This document shows positions 46,800-59,204 of a DNA stretch of 64,000 nt, piece after piece. Location: positions 3,046,501-3,110,500 of the forward strand of contig NC_089040.1 of the NCBI RefSeq assembly GCF_034140825.1. Direction: 5' to 3'. Numbering within the stretch: the first letter of the stretch is position 1; each line of letters begins with the position of its first letter. The notes beneath the pieces were generated by a model. It saw nothing but the letters and a program-made list of their open reading frames with translations. It did not search any database and was not told the origin of the DNA. Made by a program: the position numbers and the translations under genes. The DNA is from Oryza sativa Japonica Group (lineage: Eukaryota > Streptophyta > Magnoliopsida > Poales > Poaceae).

Positions 46800-46849
46800 T
46801 ACATACAGTTGCATTTTTTAAAAACTTCTCGTATATAATTTTAAGGCTT

Positions 46850-47190
46850 TCAATTAAAAAGTAAAAACACAACCCAAAAATTCTAAACTTTATATCCCAA
46901 ATCATAAACTTTCAACACCAATTTAAAGACTTCCAACTCAAATTAGTAAACTTTTAACTCAGATTAAAAACTTTCAAGTCAAGATTTGAAAACTTTCAAA
47001 TCAAGTTTAAAATGTTCAACTCAAAATTAAGAAACTTCCAACTCAAATTTGAAAACTTTTGATACAAATTTTGAAACTTTCAACTCAAACTTTAAAAAAC
47101 TTCTCGACAAATTTAAAAAATTTAAATTTCAAGTCAAGATTTGAAATTTCGAACTCCTAAAGTTCGACTTTCGACTGATTTTTAAAAACT
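46850..47190. repeat. Imperfect short tandem array (CTTTCAACTCAAATT type)
   Basis: About a dozen degenerate units of roughly 22-26 bp built on AACTTTCAACTCAAATTTGA run through this AT-rich stretch. There is no coding frame and no clear owner element. Confidence 0.6.
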
Positions 47191-49690
47191 TTCACCTTGA
47201 TGTTTATTTATTATTTTTTATTTAAAAAATTATTTTATACTATCGTTAATGCTAAACGTTATTAGCTCACATTATTCGGGACGTGTGCGAAGGGAGGATT
47301 GCGCGCCAGCTCAGCTCCTAGCGTAGACGCGCTGATTAGTAGCCCTCTACAATACCTAAAAAGGTTATTAAATTGGTTAACTTTGATATATCTGGTCACA
47401 AAAAATATAAACGTTAAAAGGGTGTTTCTATAAATATTTTTTAACTATTAATTCGTACCACATGTATAAGAAATTAGTGAGGCCATATATATCTCTTGAT
47501 CTCAAATCCCTTTCCATCAAAACAACACACACCGATTGCAGTCAGCTACGTAACACTTACGTTGTAGATCATATATCACATCTGGAAAAAGAGGGAGCAA
47601 GACATGCGTGAAGGGATGAAATACATGCCTTATGCTGTTTTTCAGCTGTAGATGCATTTTGTGCCGATTTGACCTGTTATTTGAGAGTCCGGCCGGATTC
47701 TTTTTGGAGACAAAGATAAGATACATCAACGTTAATTTATTCCTCAGACGCATATTGGTGCATTGGTGGCATGCCGAGCTTAGTAGCTAGACGCTCATAT
47801 TCAACACTTAAAATATTTGACCAATAATTAATTATTTATTATAAATTAAATCTTATTTGATAAAATTAGTATCGTTATATTGACATTTGGATTTCTTTTT
47901 ATATTATTATGGTTTTATTGCTACAAACATGGTATATGAGAAATTTAAAGTTATATTAGTTTTACATTTCAAGTCTGATTGCGCTTTATTCAGTAGGAGT
48001 GACGGAGTAGGTGTGTTGATGAAGTCACGAAGTAATGAATTGATGATGGATAATATACCACATGTCCAGCCAGCAGCCAAAAAGGAAGGGATAAGTAAAA
48101 TTGGTCAAACCTGATGTATATACGTGCATGCTGTCAATTTAAAGTTACGGGAAAAGGGAAATGCCTTTTGTTCATGATGATCAACACGGCTCCGTGCATT
48201 CTTTTGTTCTGTTTTTCCTTTTTCATGGAATGCATGAAAATATTGTGCCTGTGTGGCATCTTTTTTTTTCTTAAGGCTATAATTAAGTTGCTTGTTATTG
48301 CACAAGTTTTTTGTGTAACACACTACCATTATATACGTTAGTACTACATACCCCTATCCACAAATATAATGGATTAATGTTGTTGTATGTTGGCTTCCTT
48401 GTATTTATGAACGGAGGTAGTATCTTATAGCACATTGTTAGCTTTATGCAGTGCGCGTGGTCTATACATATATTTTTTAAGGAAACGAGAGGGGCCCTCT
48501 ATACCTTTTTCATGATTTATAAAAAGAAAAGTTGAGAGCATAAAGCATGAGAAAATATATACTAGCAATCCTCGCAAAAAAAAAGAAAAAAATACTAGTT
48601 AGCGATCATCTTGTTCAGTGGCGAATCTCGGAATTTTCTTTTTGAGTCTGGATGCAAGCCTATGACGCATAACAAGTACACATGAATCCATATAAATATG
48701 CACAACATTTTTACGACACAAGTAAAACTAACAGCGTTGAGTTATAATCTTAGAGAGCAATACCAATGGCCTATACTTGTGTATGAGGACGAGTAGCCTG
48801 AACCCCACTTTATCTCTTTAATTCATTTTATGAAAACACTCTAGCCTGCTCCCCACTCTTTTTAAGTGAAGCTGAAAGTTTGAAATCATTTAGTTCGGTT
48901 TCAACTTTAGAAGAGATAGAGATTTGGAGCTCTACCAAATAGGTACTGAGTTATGCTAGCTTACGGGCTACGGACATAACATGGTATTGCTCAGCTGTTT
49001 TTTCGACTATTCTGGCCTTCATTTGGGTATTTAATTAAGTACTAGTATTCTTATCCGCATGCAAAGCTTTCAATGCCTTGAAATGTAATATAGAAGACAT
49101 ATTGAGCTACATATCAATTGACCTATTGGAAGATAGTCAAATGCTGTAACATTTTATGACGGTACCAATACTATTTCCCTTGGAATTAATAAAGAGCTAT
49201 CAAGAAAAACACACATATATACAAAAGAAAAGGCTTAGCTAGTTTCTCTATCACAACAGTATATAGAAACTAGCTAGAAAGTTACTGTTGAACATTTTTC
49301 ACCCTCGACCAACGCTAAAGTCATCTCATCTAGCTAGCTTCCTCAACGATTGAAAAATTCTCAATAATAATTCTATCGATCGGCAAGTATATATGCTTGT
49401 CCACAAGATAGATAGATATACCAATTGGATATACGAGTATCTAATCTCTAAAGCAGACAATGAAAATTCGAAAGGATGTCTATGTAAGAAACTCGTTGCT
49501 GAGCGCTGTCACTATATTCCACTATAAATCTATGTATATCACTAAGGCATCTCCAATGTTCCATGTCAATTTTTTCTACCATCCATGCCCGATTCTCTTT
49601 GCGTGCAGCAGTGGGGAGAGAGAAAAGAGATCGATCCAAGATTAATTTGTGCAGGTCCTGGCATTCAAAAAAAAATTGTGCAGGTCCTTA
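47191..49690. other. AT-rich intergenic DNA between RFT1 and Hd3a
   Basis: A decayed Stowaway relative lies at about 47790-48005 (phrases TTTGACCAATAATTAATTAT and TTTTATTGCTACAAACATGG), similar to the one at 55138. No gene is supported; frames at 47517-47753, 47887-48341 and 49448-49767 are short and featureless. Confidence 0.4.
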
Positions 49691-49939
49691 TTAGGCCTAG
49701 TTCGATACAGCAAAATGGCCATGCTTTTTTTCACGCAAAACACAAAGAATCATTAGAGCACGACTAAAATTAAGTATTAACTATTACAAACTTAAAAATA
49801 GATATGTTTCTTTTTAAAAAAAAAACTTATATATAAAGTTTTGCATAAAAGCGTGTTGTTTATAACAGTTTGATCGAAAAGTGTGTTTACAAAAATAATG
49901 AGGTAGTAGCGAAACCGAAAAGCTGAATCAAACTCATCC
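49691..49939. mobile_element. MITE of uncertain superfamily
   Basis: The left AGGCCTAGTTCGATACAGC pairs with the complemented right AGGATGAGTTTGATTCAGC. The interior contains TTAAGTATTAACTATTACAA and a poly-A rich centre, resembling the element at 30304-30537. No target repeat was resolved. Confidence 0.5.
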
Positions 49940-51257
49940 TAGCTAGTTCTGTGACTACCAGCCTGAGGCAGTTACCTCAACAACTTTGTTTGGTTCCTTT
50001 GTAACGTGGCTCTCTCCCCTCATCTCAATAAGAATATCGTCGGCGTTTCATTCTTATATGTCGACTCGACGTTAGAGAGATCCAAGATTAAGAACTTCCC
50101 CCATTTGTAGTTTTTGTAAATAAATTTCTTGAAATTTGAAATTTGCCCTAAAATTTTCTAAGAATTTTTCTATTCCACCGTAATTTCATTGCGACACATA
50201 AAGTATAGACAACAAAGACATAATGTATTAGTAAGAGAGAAACAACAAAGAAAACTAATGAAACTCACCGTGGTTTTGGCCAATTTTTTTTGTTCTTTAA
50301 TGAACCATGTGGTTCAGATTCTTAATTGGTGAGATGCAGATACAAGAGGTGGATATGGGGAATAATTGCAGCATGGACCTGCCATGAAGAGATCAACCCA
50401 ATGAACTAGAGCAACCTTACAACAATCTATGGTTGGTGGTTGGATCTGGCCTCCATCCCGTAAGTACAGAAAGAAGGGTTGAATTGAGAAGCCTAACCCT
50501 CTTAGCTGCTTGGGAAATTTGGAAAGAGCAGAACCAGCGAGTCTTCAAGCACAAAAGCTCTTTGCAACAAGCTTGATGGTAAAAATAAAATAAGAGGCAA
50601 AAACTTAGGCCTTGGAGAGAACAAAACGTTTGTCAGGCATAGCCTCCTAAGGCCGAGCTTTTCCTTTTTTTAAAAAAAATAACACCCTTACACTCTATAT
50701 AGTTTTTCCTCCTATATTTAATGAAATGGCACACTCGGATGCTAGTTTGTTAAAAAAAAATATTCTCGGTGAGATTGTAATGTGATACCACGATCACTAT
50801 CTCGGCTGCGACTCAGAATTTTCTTGAACTGGTCAAAATATTTTGGATCAATTCAAATTTCTTTGAGTTTTGGTTAAATTAATTTCATCTACAAAATGAA
50901 TATTTCTGGGCGACATTAACTTTACCTTGAGATCGATAGAGAAATCTCACCCAAATTTTCTCCCCCGGACGCCCGAAAAGACCTGATTTAACTCCCAACT
51001 ATGGTAATTAAAAATGAGGATTGCAGATGGGCAATCTAATTAATTACAGCTAGCACTTGCCACAATATTCTTTGCAGACAATGATCGGAAGCTTTAACCA
51101 AATTTGGGCGAGCGTCCTGTGTAAGCTATGCCGTTGGAGGCAAGTCTGCCAAGCCCGTCTTGTTCAACCTTTCCGACCACACACTGCCATGCATGCATGT
51201 GTGCATGTTCATAGCAAAGGTTGCTATATTCTATAATGGATCAGGTACTAGCTTCTA
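49940..51257. other. Intergenic DNA
   Basis: Section 50380-50760 has the texture of an old non-LTR or pseudogene-like fragment (GGTTGGTGGTTGGATCTGG, then a tail with CTCCTATATTTAATGAAATG). I could not confirm a reading frame. No gene is supported. Confidence 0.3.
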
Positions 51258-51501
51258 TTTCTTCCGTTTCATATTATAAGTCGTTTAATTATTTTCTAGT
51301 CAAAACTTTGTTAAGTTTGATTAAGTTTATAAACATCTAAAATATCAAATTAGTTTCATCAAATCTTACATTGAATACATTTTGATAATATGTTTGTTTT
51401 GAGTTGAAAATACTACTATATTTTTCTATAAACTTGTTCAAACTTAAAGAAATTTGACTATGAAAATAGTCAAACGAATTATAATATAAAAACGGAGGGA
51501 G
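51258..51501. mobile_element. Stowaway MITE
   Basis: TA-flanked element with left TTTCTTCCGTTTCATATTAT and right TATAATATAAAAACGGAGGGAG-type ends. The interior TTTGATAATATGTTTGTTTT places it with 38941-39200. Confidence 0.8.
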
Positions 51502-52056
51502 TAGCTTGCAGCAAATGCATGCATTCCCCATCAAATAATTTTTGTTCTCTCTCTCTGTGTGAAGTTGATCAGATCTTGTTCTTCTTTCACATCACCAGCC
51601 GCCGACATAGAAAGGAAAGGAATTAATTCCTTTCTGTATATAATTATAATATTATAATTGTTATGCCATTGATTTATTGACACAGCTAGAGATGGTATCG
51701 GCTTATCTTGCCCGGACAAATCGAGCTAAGCAAGAACATTTACATAATAAGCAGGCATCAGATTAAGACAGCAACGCAGAATTGCAGACAGAGAGAATGC
51801 ATGGAGGCAGCTAGCAAGCAGCCCCTGCCTGTTGGTTCTCTACACGGTTTCAATCAATCACCAGCTAATTGGCAGACATTCAAACAAATCGCAACACCGT
51901 AGTATAGTACTTTTAATTCGTCTTCGAGATACGACTTTAATCATTAATTGCCTTACCTCAACTTTATGTTCGGATTACATATCATGTAATATTATAAAAA
52001 AATCTAATGGTGTAATAAATGTTATAAAATAAACTTAGATGCATAGTTCCGGATAT

Positions 52057-52909
52057 ATGCCCCTCCGGTTTTTAATGTACAACACTTAAATTTTGGATGT
52101 GTGTTCGTTTTGAATCAAATCTGAAATAGTATGTTACTTTTAAAGTGCCTTTAAAGATAAAACAAATCACAATAAAAATACATATATTTTTAAATAAGAC
52201 AGATGATCAAGCATATATTCAAAGTCAACAGATCAGTCATACATTATTAGAAGAGAATTTCTTGTATGCCCTTGAAATTTAAGTCAATCTTTTCTATGCC
52301 CTTGAATTTTACTCACTCTCTTGTATAGTTGTATACCTTTTAATTATGATTTCATCTCTTTTACATCTTTTCCGTTAGTTGACCGGTTCCCTTTAAAAAT
52401 TAGAAGTTTGTGTACGAGACTATTATATTTCTGAGTTTGTTGTGCGATGTACTATTTACAAAAAGAAATTAGATGTGCAAGAAAAATAATATTTATTTAA
52501 AACAATATGTGTAGCATATTTTTGTGATGTAACATATTTGCCACCTATTGTATATATTATCTAAAAGAAATCCTATACAAGACCAATTGTTTTTTTTCAA
52601 TTATAAAAAAGCCGCACAAGCTTTTTCATGAATATATTAAATTTTCTAAGTACAATACTTCCTCATAGAAAAAAACTTATAATATTATAGTCCCACAATA
52701 AATTACTATATTTCCAACGTTAGCATCCACAAAATTTCTAGGCATGTACAATTGTAAAATGACCTTTTTACAGGCATTAAACAGTTAACTAACGGTACGG
52801 AAATGGTATAAAACGGGTTAAAATTAAAATTCAGAGGTATATAAAAAATGAGCGATTAGCTAAACTTTTAGGAGTATAAAAGAAATTCTCTTACTGAAAA
52901 CCAGAGGGA
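52057..52909. mobile_element. Stowaway-like MITE split by a nested element
   Basis: The left half (CCCCTCCGGTTTTTAATGTA, to 52250) and the right end (GAAAACCAGAGGGAG, 52895-52909) together look like one Stowaway. They are separated by the 642-bp insertion at 52251-52892. The left half alone shows the expected mirrored inner words (AATAAGACAGATGATCAAGC). Confidence 0.55.
52251..52892. mobile_element. Nested transposon with AAGAGAATTTCTT ends
   Basis: Terminal inverted repeat: left AAGAGAATTTCTTGTATGC, right complemented AAGAGAATTTCTTTTATACTCC. Subterminal sequence also pairs (TTAACTAACGG against CCGTTAGTTGACC). There is no coding frame. It sits inside a Stowaway and is therefore younger than it. 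Confidence 0.7.
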
Positions 52910-53700
52910 GTACTACATATAACCTCATTTTTTTACGGGTTGATAAGTTGCGGAAAAACCAACAAATTAGCAACAAATATGAGTAAAACTTGTATACATG
53001 TGTCTTCTTAGCGATTTAAAAATCAATGCTGAAAATAAATTACAATAAAATTAAAAATCTCAAGATAATCTCTAAAATGTAGTTTTAAAATTTAAATTTT
53101 GATTGCGACTGATAAGAAAAAAAAACAAATGATGGGAGGCTATATCAACTGTCAAACTGGCTAATTTAGAAAGACGACATCGAATTCCTACAGATTGGAG
53201 GCAGCAAAAGAGAGCCCGTCTCTGCCGGGTGCGTGCATGATGCTCGATCATATCCCATCTCTCCTCACTTCATCATCAACAAGAACAAGAGGAACTATAT
53301 AGCTGCAAGATCTAGACTGAAACTACTATAGCAACTAACTGTACTGTAGCTAGATTACGCTTAGCTATAGCTGCTGCTGCATCTATCTGTAAATTCCAAC
53401 TACGACGTCGACTGCTGCAAGCTAGCTTGGCCGGCTAGCTAGATAGCTAGCTAGCTCAAAAGAGAAAGCTTTGCGAAATAGGAGTAACTAGCTAGCTCTA
53501 GCTAGGGCGCCATCGATGCGTGACCACCGAGCTCGCCTCGTCCACACGTACAGGAAGACGATGCAGAAAGCGGCCGGCATGCAGTACACTGACCGAGCTA
53601 AGAGAGAGAGAGAGATGATATTATTCTTCTGCAGCTAAATTAAAGTGAAAGTTGGACATGGACATGGACATAGTAATTTTGCATGGCCATCATCTTGCCC
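52910..53700. other. Hd3a upstream region
   Basis: A fragment of an AT-rich repeat lies at 52920-53115, related to 58670-58890. From 53200 the sequence changes to promoter-like DNA with many TAGCTAGC words and a GA tract (53602-53615). No separate gene is seen; this is the proximal promoter of Hd3a, where day-length control through Hd1 and Ehd1 is known to act. Confidence 0.5.
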
Positions 53701-53703
53701 TCC

Positions 53704-53735
53704 TATATAAAGCGGCCATCTCACTCTCAACCACA
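53704..53735 (+). promoter_or_regulatory. Hd3a: Hd3a core promoter: TATA box and CCACA motif
   Basis: TATATAAA at 53704-53711 lies 194 bp before the ATG. A CCACA (complement TGTGG) at 53731-53735 matches the short core recognised by CONSTANS-type CCT proteins such as Hd1 with NF-Y partners. Its position at the expected transcript start is seen; binding at this copy is inference. Confidence 0.55.
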
Positions 53736-53904
53736 GCTCGATCCAGCAGCCCTGCACCACACACAGTTCAGCTAGCAGATCACCTAGCTAGATAGCTGCC
53801 TCTATCACAGTATATTTGCTCCCTGCAACTTGCTGCTGCTGCAATAGCTAGCAGCTGCAGCTAGTAAGCAAAACTATAAACCTTCAGGGTTTTTTGCAAG
53901 ATCG

Positions 53905-56046
53905 ATGGCCGGAAGTGGCAGGGACAGGGACCCTCTTGTGGTTGGTAGGGTTGTGGGTGATGTGCTGGACGCGTTCGTCCGGAGCACCAACCTCAAGGTC
54001 ACCTATGGCTCCAAGACCGTGTCCAATGGCTGCGAGCTCAAGCCGTCCATGGTCACCCACCAGCCTAGGGTCGAGGTCGGCGGCAATGACATGAGGACAT
54101 TCTACACCCTTGTATGTGAGCTCTACCATGTGTCGTAGTTGGTGCAGAGACCAGAAGTTATACTTTCTTTCATTATTATATTATAGAAAAATTTGTTTGG
54201 TACTTAACCCAAGATGACTTTAAAATGCATTAATTTGATGTTTGTCATGGTTTTTTGTGGTGTGTACCTGAAGGTGATGGTAGACCCAGATGCACCAAGC
54301 CCAAGTGACCCTAACCTTAGGGAGTATCTACATTGGTAAGCACACTAATGTTAAGCTAGCGCACTTGTTTTCATGCAATGATCAAAATAATCACTGCTAG
54401 CTGATTTACATACATAACCACATCTTGACTGCATGATGGGTTGATCATCTTAATTTGTTTGTCCACAGGTTGGTCACTGATATTCCTGGTACTACTGCAG
54501 CGTCATTTGGTCAGTATTAAACGATCAAATGGTTTAGATTGATTTGATTTCCCACTTAAATACATTGCAGTATAAAACTAACAGAGGTAAATTGTCTTTC
54601 CATACTATTGTTTGGGGGGGGGGGGGCAGGGGGCAGTGAGTTGTTGAGCATTTTCCCTCACTCGCGAGCCCCCAGTTTGCCGCATTAATTCCCCATCATC
54701 CTTCACCACCACAAAAAAAAAAGTGATTTGGAGAAGGATACGCTCCTCCAAATAATTTTTAACAAGTTCACCACCACAACGAGGCACCGACAACCGCCAT
54801 GAGTCCACGCACCCTGCAGCTAGTCGTGCCACCAGCACCACAGTTAGCCACACCGCGAGCAATCCACGCCATCACTTGCCGCTGTGAGTCCACGATCACA
54901 CGCCTCGATCAGCCAGCTGCCATGATATGTCGGCTTGGGCTTGGATTCTGCAACATACCATGTCCCCATCGATGGCACCACACTCTAATTCGCCAACACA
55001 ACACTGAAGGGATCGGATCGGGAGGGCTAGCTCACTCAAGATAGTGACGGGATGATTCGATGGGAATTCCATGGGGAACAAAGCACAAAATCATTAAAAT
55101 GTCCTTTTCAATTCCATGGCAAATTCCTAAAGCAATACTCTCTCTCCATTCTATAATGTAGGTTGCACACTCATTTCAAGATTCAACTTTCAAAACATTT
55201 GACTAACGATTTGTATAATATAAATTGAATTTTATTTGATAGAAATAATATTATTGGATTGATATTTCAATATACTTTCATATGGTTATAATTTTGTTAC
55301 TACAAACTTTATAGTATATTAGAAATTATAAATAAAAAATTAGTTTTGTAGACCGTACATGCCAAGTTTGACCATACCATATTATGAAAAAGAGGGAGTA
55401 GTAACCTTGTTTATATTTGCAATATATACTCCCTCCGTTTCTAAATATCTGACGCTGTTGACTTTTTAAACATGTTTGACCGTTCGTCTTATTAAAAAAT
55501 AAGTAATTATTAATTCTTTTCCTATCATTTGATTTATTGTTAAATATATTTTTATGCAGACATATAGTTTTACATATTTCATAAAAGTTTTTGAATAAGA
55601 AGAATGATCGTCAAATATTTAGAAACGAGGGGAGTATATTGCTAGTAAATTTTACTGTAAAGTCATGTTTCTTCATGTGTCTTTTTTAGAACATTTCTTC
55701 TTCATGTGTTCCAATCAATTTTTTCGATCTCCACCACCACTACCACAGTTGTATGTGTAGTAGCTAGCTGTTGCACATGCTCATGTTAATCTGAATCTGT
55801 CCATGGTTTTTTGCAGGGCAAGAGGTGATGTGCTACGAGAGCCCAAGGCCAACCATGGGGATCCACCGGCTGGTGTTCGTGCTGTTCCAGCAGCTGGGGC
55901 GTCAGACAGTGTACGCGCCCGGGTGGCGTCAGAACTTCAACACCAAGGACTTCGCCGAGCTCTACAACCTCGGCTCGCCGGTCGCCGCCGTCTACTTCAA
56001 CTGCCAGCGCGAGGCAGGCTCCGGCGGCAGGAGGGTCTACCCCTAG
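53905..56046 (+). CDS. Hd3a: Hd3a, florigen (FT orthologue)
   Basis: Four exons (53905-54111, 54274-54335, 54469-54509, 55817-56046) give 179 codons with the FT-type exon sizes. The start [20 protein letters not shown] matches Hd3a. PEBP motifs DPDAP and GIHR are intact, with activator-type Tyr87 and Gln142 and the 14-3-3 contact Arg132. Hd3a protein moves from leaf phloem to the shoot apex. There it binds 14-3-3 and OsFD1 and induces OsMADS14/15, chiefly under short days. It has one more residue than RFT1 near the N terminus. Intron 3 is 1.3 kb, more than twice that of RFT1, because of two Stowaway MITEs and a GC-rich segment. A long (TA) run follows about 180 bp after the stop. Confidence 0.98.
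54605..55080. other. GC-richer insertion-like segment in Hd3a intron 3
   Basis: The segment starts with a run of 12 or so G (54613-54624) and carries Pro/Ala-rich open frames on both strands without a recognised domain. It has no counterpart in RFT1 intron 3. It could be an inserted fragment, but I found no terminal repeats. Confidence 0.35.
55138..55398. mobile_element. Stowaway MITE in Hd3a intron 3 (first)
   Basis: A 261-bp TA-flanked element with left CTCTCTCCATTCTATAATG and right ATATTATGAAAAAGAGGGAG ends. The interior GGTTATAATTTTGTTACTAC identifies a family also present, decayed, at about 47790. Confidence 0.75.
55429..55634. mobile_element. Stowaway MITE in Hd3a intron 3 (second)
   Basis: A 206-bp TA-flanked element with left CTCCCTCCGTTTCTAAATAT and right ATATTTAGAAACGAGGGGAG ends. 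Internal arms with GTTGACTTTTTAAACATG relate it to the Stowaway in RFT1 intron 3, but its length and insertion site differ. Confidence 0.85.
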
Positions 56047-56221
56047 CTAACGATGATCCCGATCGATCTGCTGCATGCTCACTATCATCATCCAGCATGC
56101 TATACATTGCAGGTTCAGACAATTGAAATGATTCTCGACACACAACATATATATGATGGTGTAATTAATTATGCAATTAAATAGCTGAGCAAGGCTAAGG
56201 TCTCTCATGAAGCTAGCTTTG

Positions 56222-56224
<3 letters not shown>

Positions 56225-56309
<85 letters not shown>
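56225..56309. repeat. (TA)42 microsatellite downstream of Hd3a
   Basis: An uninterrupted dinucleotide run of about 84 bp. It lies within the probable 3' flank of Hd3a and is expected to vary strongly in length. Confidence 0.95.
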
Positions 56310-56312
<3 letters not shown>

Positions 56313-57364
56313 AGTGTGCAATAAGCTGCAAGTATATAAGACTGGATTTAAGGAGCTAATTAACTAAACCATGCATCATGTATATGTGAGATGCAGTCGT
56401 GCTCTTGCATCCAAGGATACATACAGCATATGCATGCAATATTGGTATCATATGCAGCGGCTGCTAGCTACTCCTAGATCAAGCTATACAGCAGAATGTA
56501 AACATATATGTGTAGCAGTACTTATACGTAGCACATCGATCTGCACATGTTGGATGTAGCAAGAAATTGCTATGAAATATAAGTAGAGATGTGCTTAATA
56601 TCAAATGTGTATCACATGTGAATCTATCAGCTGGGCATATATAGTGTCTCTTTCAGGCTTCCATCTCACTGTCTATCTCGCCCCCCACTGAATATGCCCA
56701 GTTTAAGGACAGGTACTACGTGCTGATGATATGATATGATGGTGAAAGGGACTACAGCTAGGGAGTATCAATCAGAACCCATGTTTTGGAAAAGCTGATA
56801 CGGATCGATATTGATCATATGCATGCGTAGAAGAATTCATCGTCAGAAAACGCGTACGATTGGTCGTATGTGAAAGAAGCATATATATCTAGATCTGTAA
56901 CTTTAAAATCCACTCTCCTATGATCGATCGAGCATCCATTGGTGAGTTATATGTTCAAAAGCATCGATCGAGATCGTCACGATTGGTAGTGGGTGATCGA
57001 TGCAGCTATACTAGCTCCTTTTCTCTCCCAATCGTCGAAGATTCAGGCATTCAGCCAATGCTGTTGCAGGGATATAATTGTCTCTGTTATTTTTTATTCT
57101 GACATTGTATACATCGATAGTAGTCGTCAATACACACATGTTTTATCATTATATTTCAAAACAATATATTTTACAAAAATATTTAAAATACTATAGATCT
57201 ATAGTCTATATGCAAGAAAGAGTTTTTCATAAGAAAGTGTCTACTCATAATTTTCACATTTTAAATAAATCCTGATACTTTTGCATTTATATATTAATTA
57301 CTTAATATTTTCAGATTTTTTTTATTTGACTACACGTGTTCTACGCCTCATCTTTTTGACAATG
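56310..57364. other. Hd3a downstream intergenic DNA
   Basis: AT-rich with many ATGCATG and GATCGATC words. No bounded repeat or supported gene is visible. Confidence 0.4.
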
Positions 57365-57787
57365 GAGGTAGTATAGCTACAATTGGCATCTTTGAGCAAT
57401 TACTGCTCAAACTTCTTTAAGTTTAACTAAATTTATAAAAAAATATAGTAATATTTTCAACATAAAACAAACATATTATCAAACTATATTCAATATTAGA
57501 TTAATAAAAATAATTTTATATTTTAGATGTTGTCAAACTTGACAAAGTTTGACTTAAAAAAGTCATTCTTCTTTTCATATTATAAGTCGTTTGACTTTTT
57601 TCTTAGTTAAATATTTTTAAGTTTGACCAAGTTTATAGAAAAATATAATAATAATTTTAACACAAAATAAATATATTATTAAAATATATTCAATGATATA
57701 CTTAATAAAACTAGTTTGACAGTTTAGGTGTTGCTAAATTTTTCTTTATAATATGAAACGGATTTGTAATATGAAACGGAGGTAGTA
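57365..57787. mobile_element. Overlapping Stowaway MITE relics
   Basis: Two related Stowaway bodies follow each other, each with TTTATAGAAAAATATAATAAT-like words; the right end reads ATATGAAACGGAGGTAG before TA. The near-repeat ATATGAAACGGA occurs twice at the right edge (57751 and 57769), showing a small duplication. Individual borders are not resolved. Confidence 0.55.
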
Positions 57788-57914
57788 CTTTGTACCTGAT
57801 AATCAATGCAAATGTGTAGTGGTAACTGATCGCAATGTGTGACCACTGCAACTAATTAATAGATGGCCTCAACCTTATTTAGTTAATTAAGCATGGCTGA
57901 GGTTGATCTATTAA

Positions 57915-58185
57915 TTATGTCATAAATACGAAACTACGTTTTGATTTTTTTTTCTAGTTAAATTTTTTAAAATTTTGATCAAATTTATAGAAAAATGTAG
58001 TAGCATTTTTCACACAAAACAAAAATATTATAAAAATATATTCAATGTTATATCTAATAAAATTAATTTGATGTGATGGATGTTGCTAATTTTTTCGATC
58101 AAATTAGTCAAACTTATTAATATTTAACTAGAAAAAAGTCGAAACAAACTTATAATATAGAATAGATATAGAATAGAGGGAGTAG
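57915..58185. mobile_element. Decayed Stowaway MITE
   Basis: Body with GATCAAATTTATAGAAAAATG and TTAACTAGAAAAAAGTCGAA, ending TAGAATAGAGGGAG before TA. The left terminus has lost its consensus. Confidence 0.55.
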
Positions 58186-59190
58186 TAATTTTTAGATCAA
58201 TATGTAATCATCACTTTAATTAGTAACTAGCTAGGTAGCTAGGGGCATCAGAATCAGACAAACGGCTGAATTGAAGGTCCATCAATCGTTCGATTGTACG
58301 CAGGTCGATCGTCATGAGGTCATCGCCATACATATCTAACACAATATGAACACCAAAACACTACTGATTATGATGATTTAGTCTAGCTAGAGACAAAACG
58401 AAGAACCGGCGCCATTAGCCCTAGCTGCTAGGCCATTATGGCAGAATCAGATCATCGATCGATCTCATTGCTTTTGTTATCCTTTTGAGATCGATCGATC
58501 GATGTGATCGAGTGCTGTTGCCGAAGCACGAGAAAAACAACACCGAGAAAGAAATATTGTATCTACTACGATCCATGCTAGACCCTACACCGTACATTCC
58601 AAAAAAGGTCAATTCTAAGGACTCCATCGTTTCGCTTATCGATAGAACAAGAGAAACGGAATATTTGTAAGCAGAAAATAATTTATAAATAAAACTTTTA
58701 TATACGTGTTCTTAACAATCTAAAAGCAAAAGGCTGAAAAATAAATGACGATGGAAAAACCCCAAAATCAACTCCAAATTTAAAGTTGAAAATTCAAATT
58801 TTGGCTTATAAACATAAGCATAAACCACAAGATTAGGCTCTAAGTTTAAATGTAGACCTAGCAAAAGTGGGCATTTTGGGATGGAGGGAATAGCTAACTA
58901 TGTATACATTGTACGGGGGACGGAGCTAAAACAAAGTAGAATGTGGTTTCCCTCACTTGTTTTACTCTTCTTTAAATCGAGTTTAATTTGATACGGGTGT
59001 CTAAATTTATACTAACAAAATACATATATATATATATATGATAAAAATAGATAAAATATAGCTTAAAAAAATATAGTATCTCTGAACCAGGTTCTTGAGC
59101 AGCCCCATCTACAAATGTAGGTCCGCCCCCACCCCTGCGTTGTACTGACAAGAATATCCCTCTCGCCGCCACGGTTTTGCCTCGGCCCGC
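58186..59190. other. Intergenic DNA upstream of the SDHAF4 gene
   Basis: Includes GATCGATC palindromic tracts (58458-58504) and an AT-rich repeat fragment at about 58670-58890 ending GGGATGGAGGGAATAG, a MITE-like end. No gene is supported. Confidence 0.4.
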
Positions 59191-59204
59191 ATAATTATAC
59201 ACAA

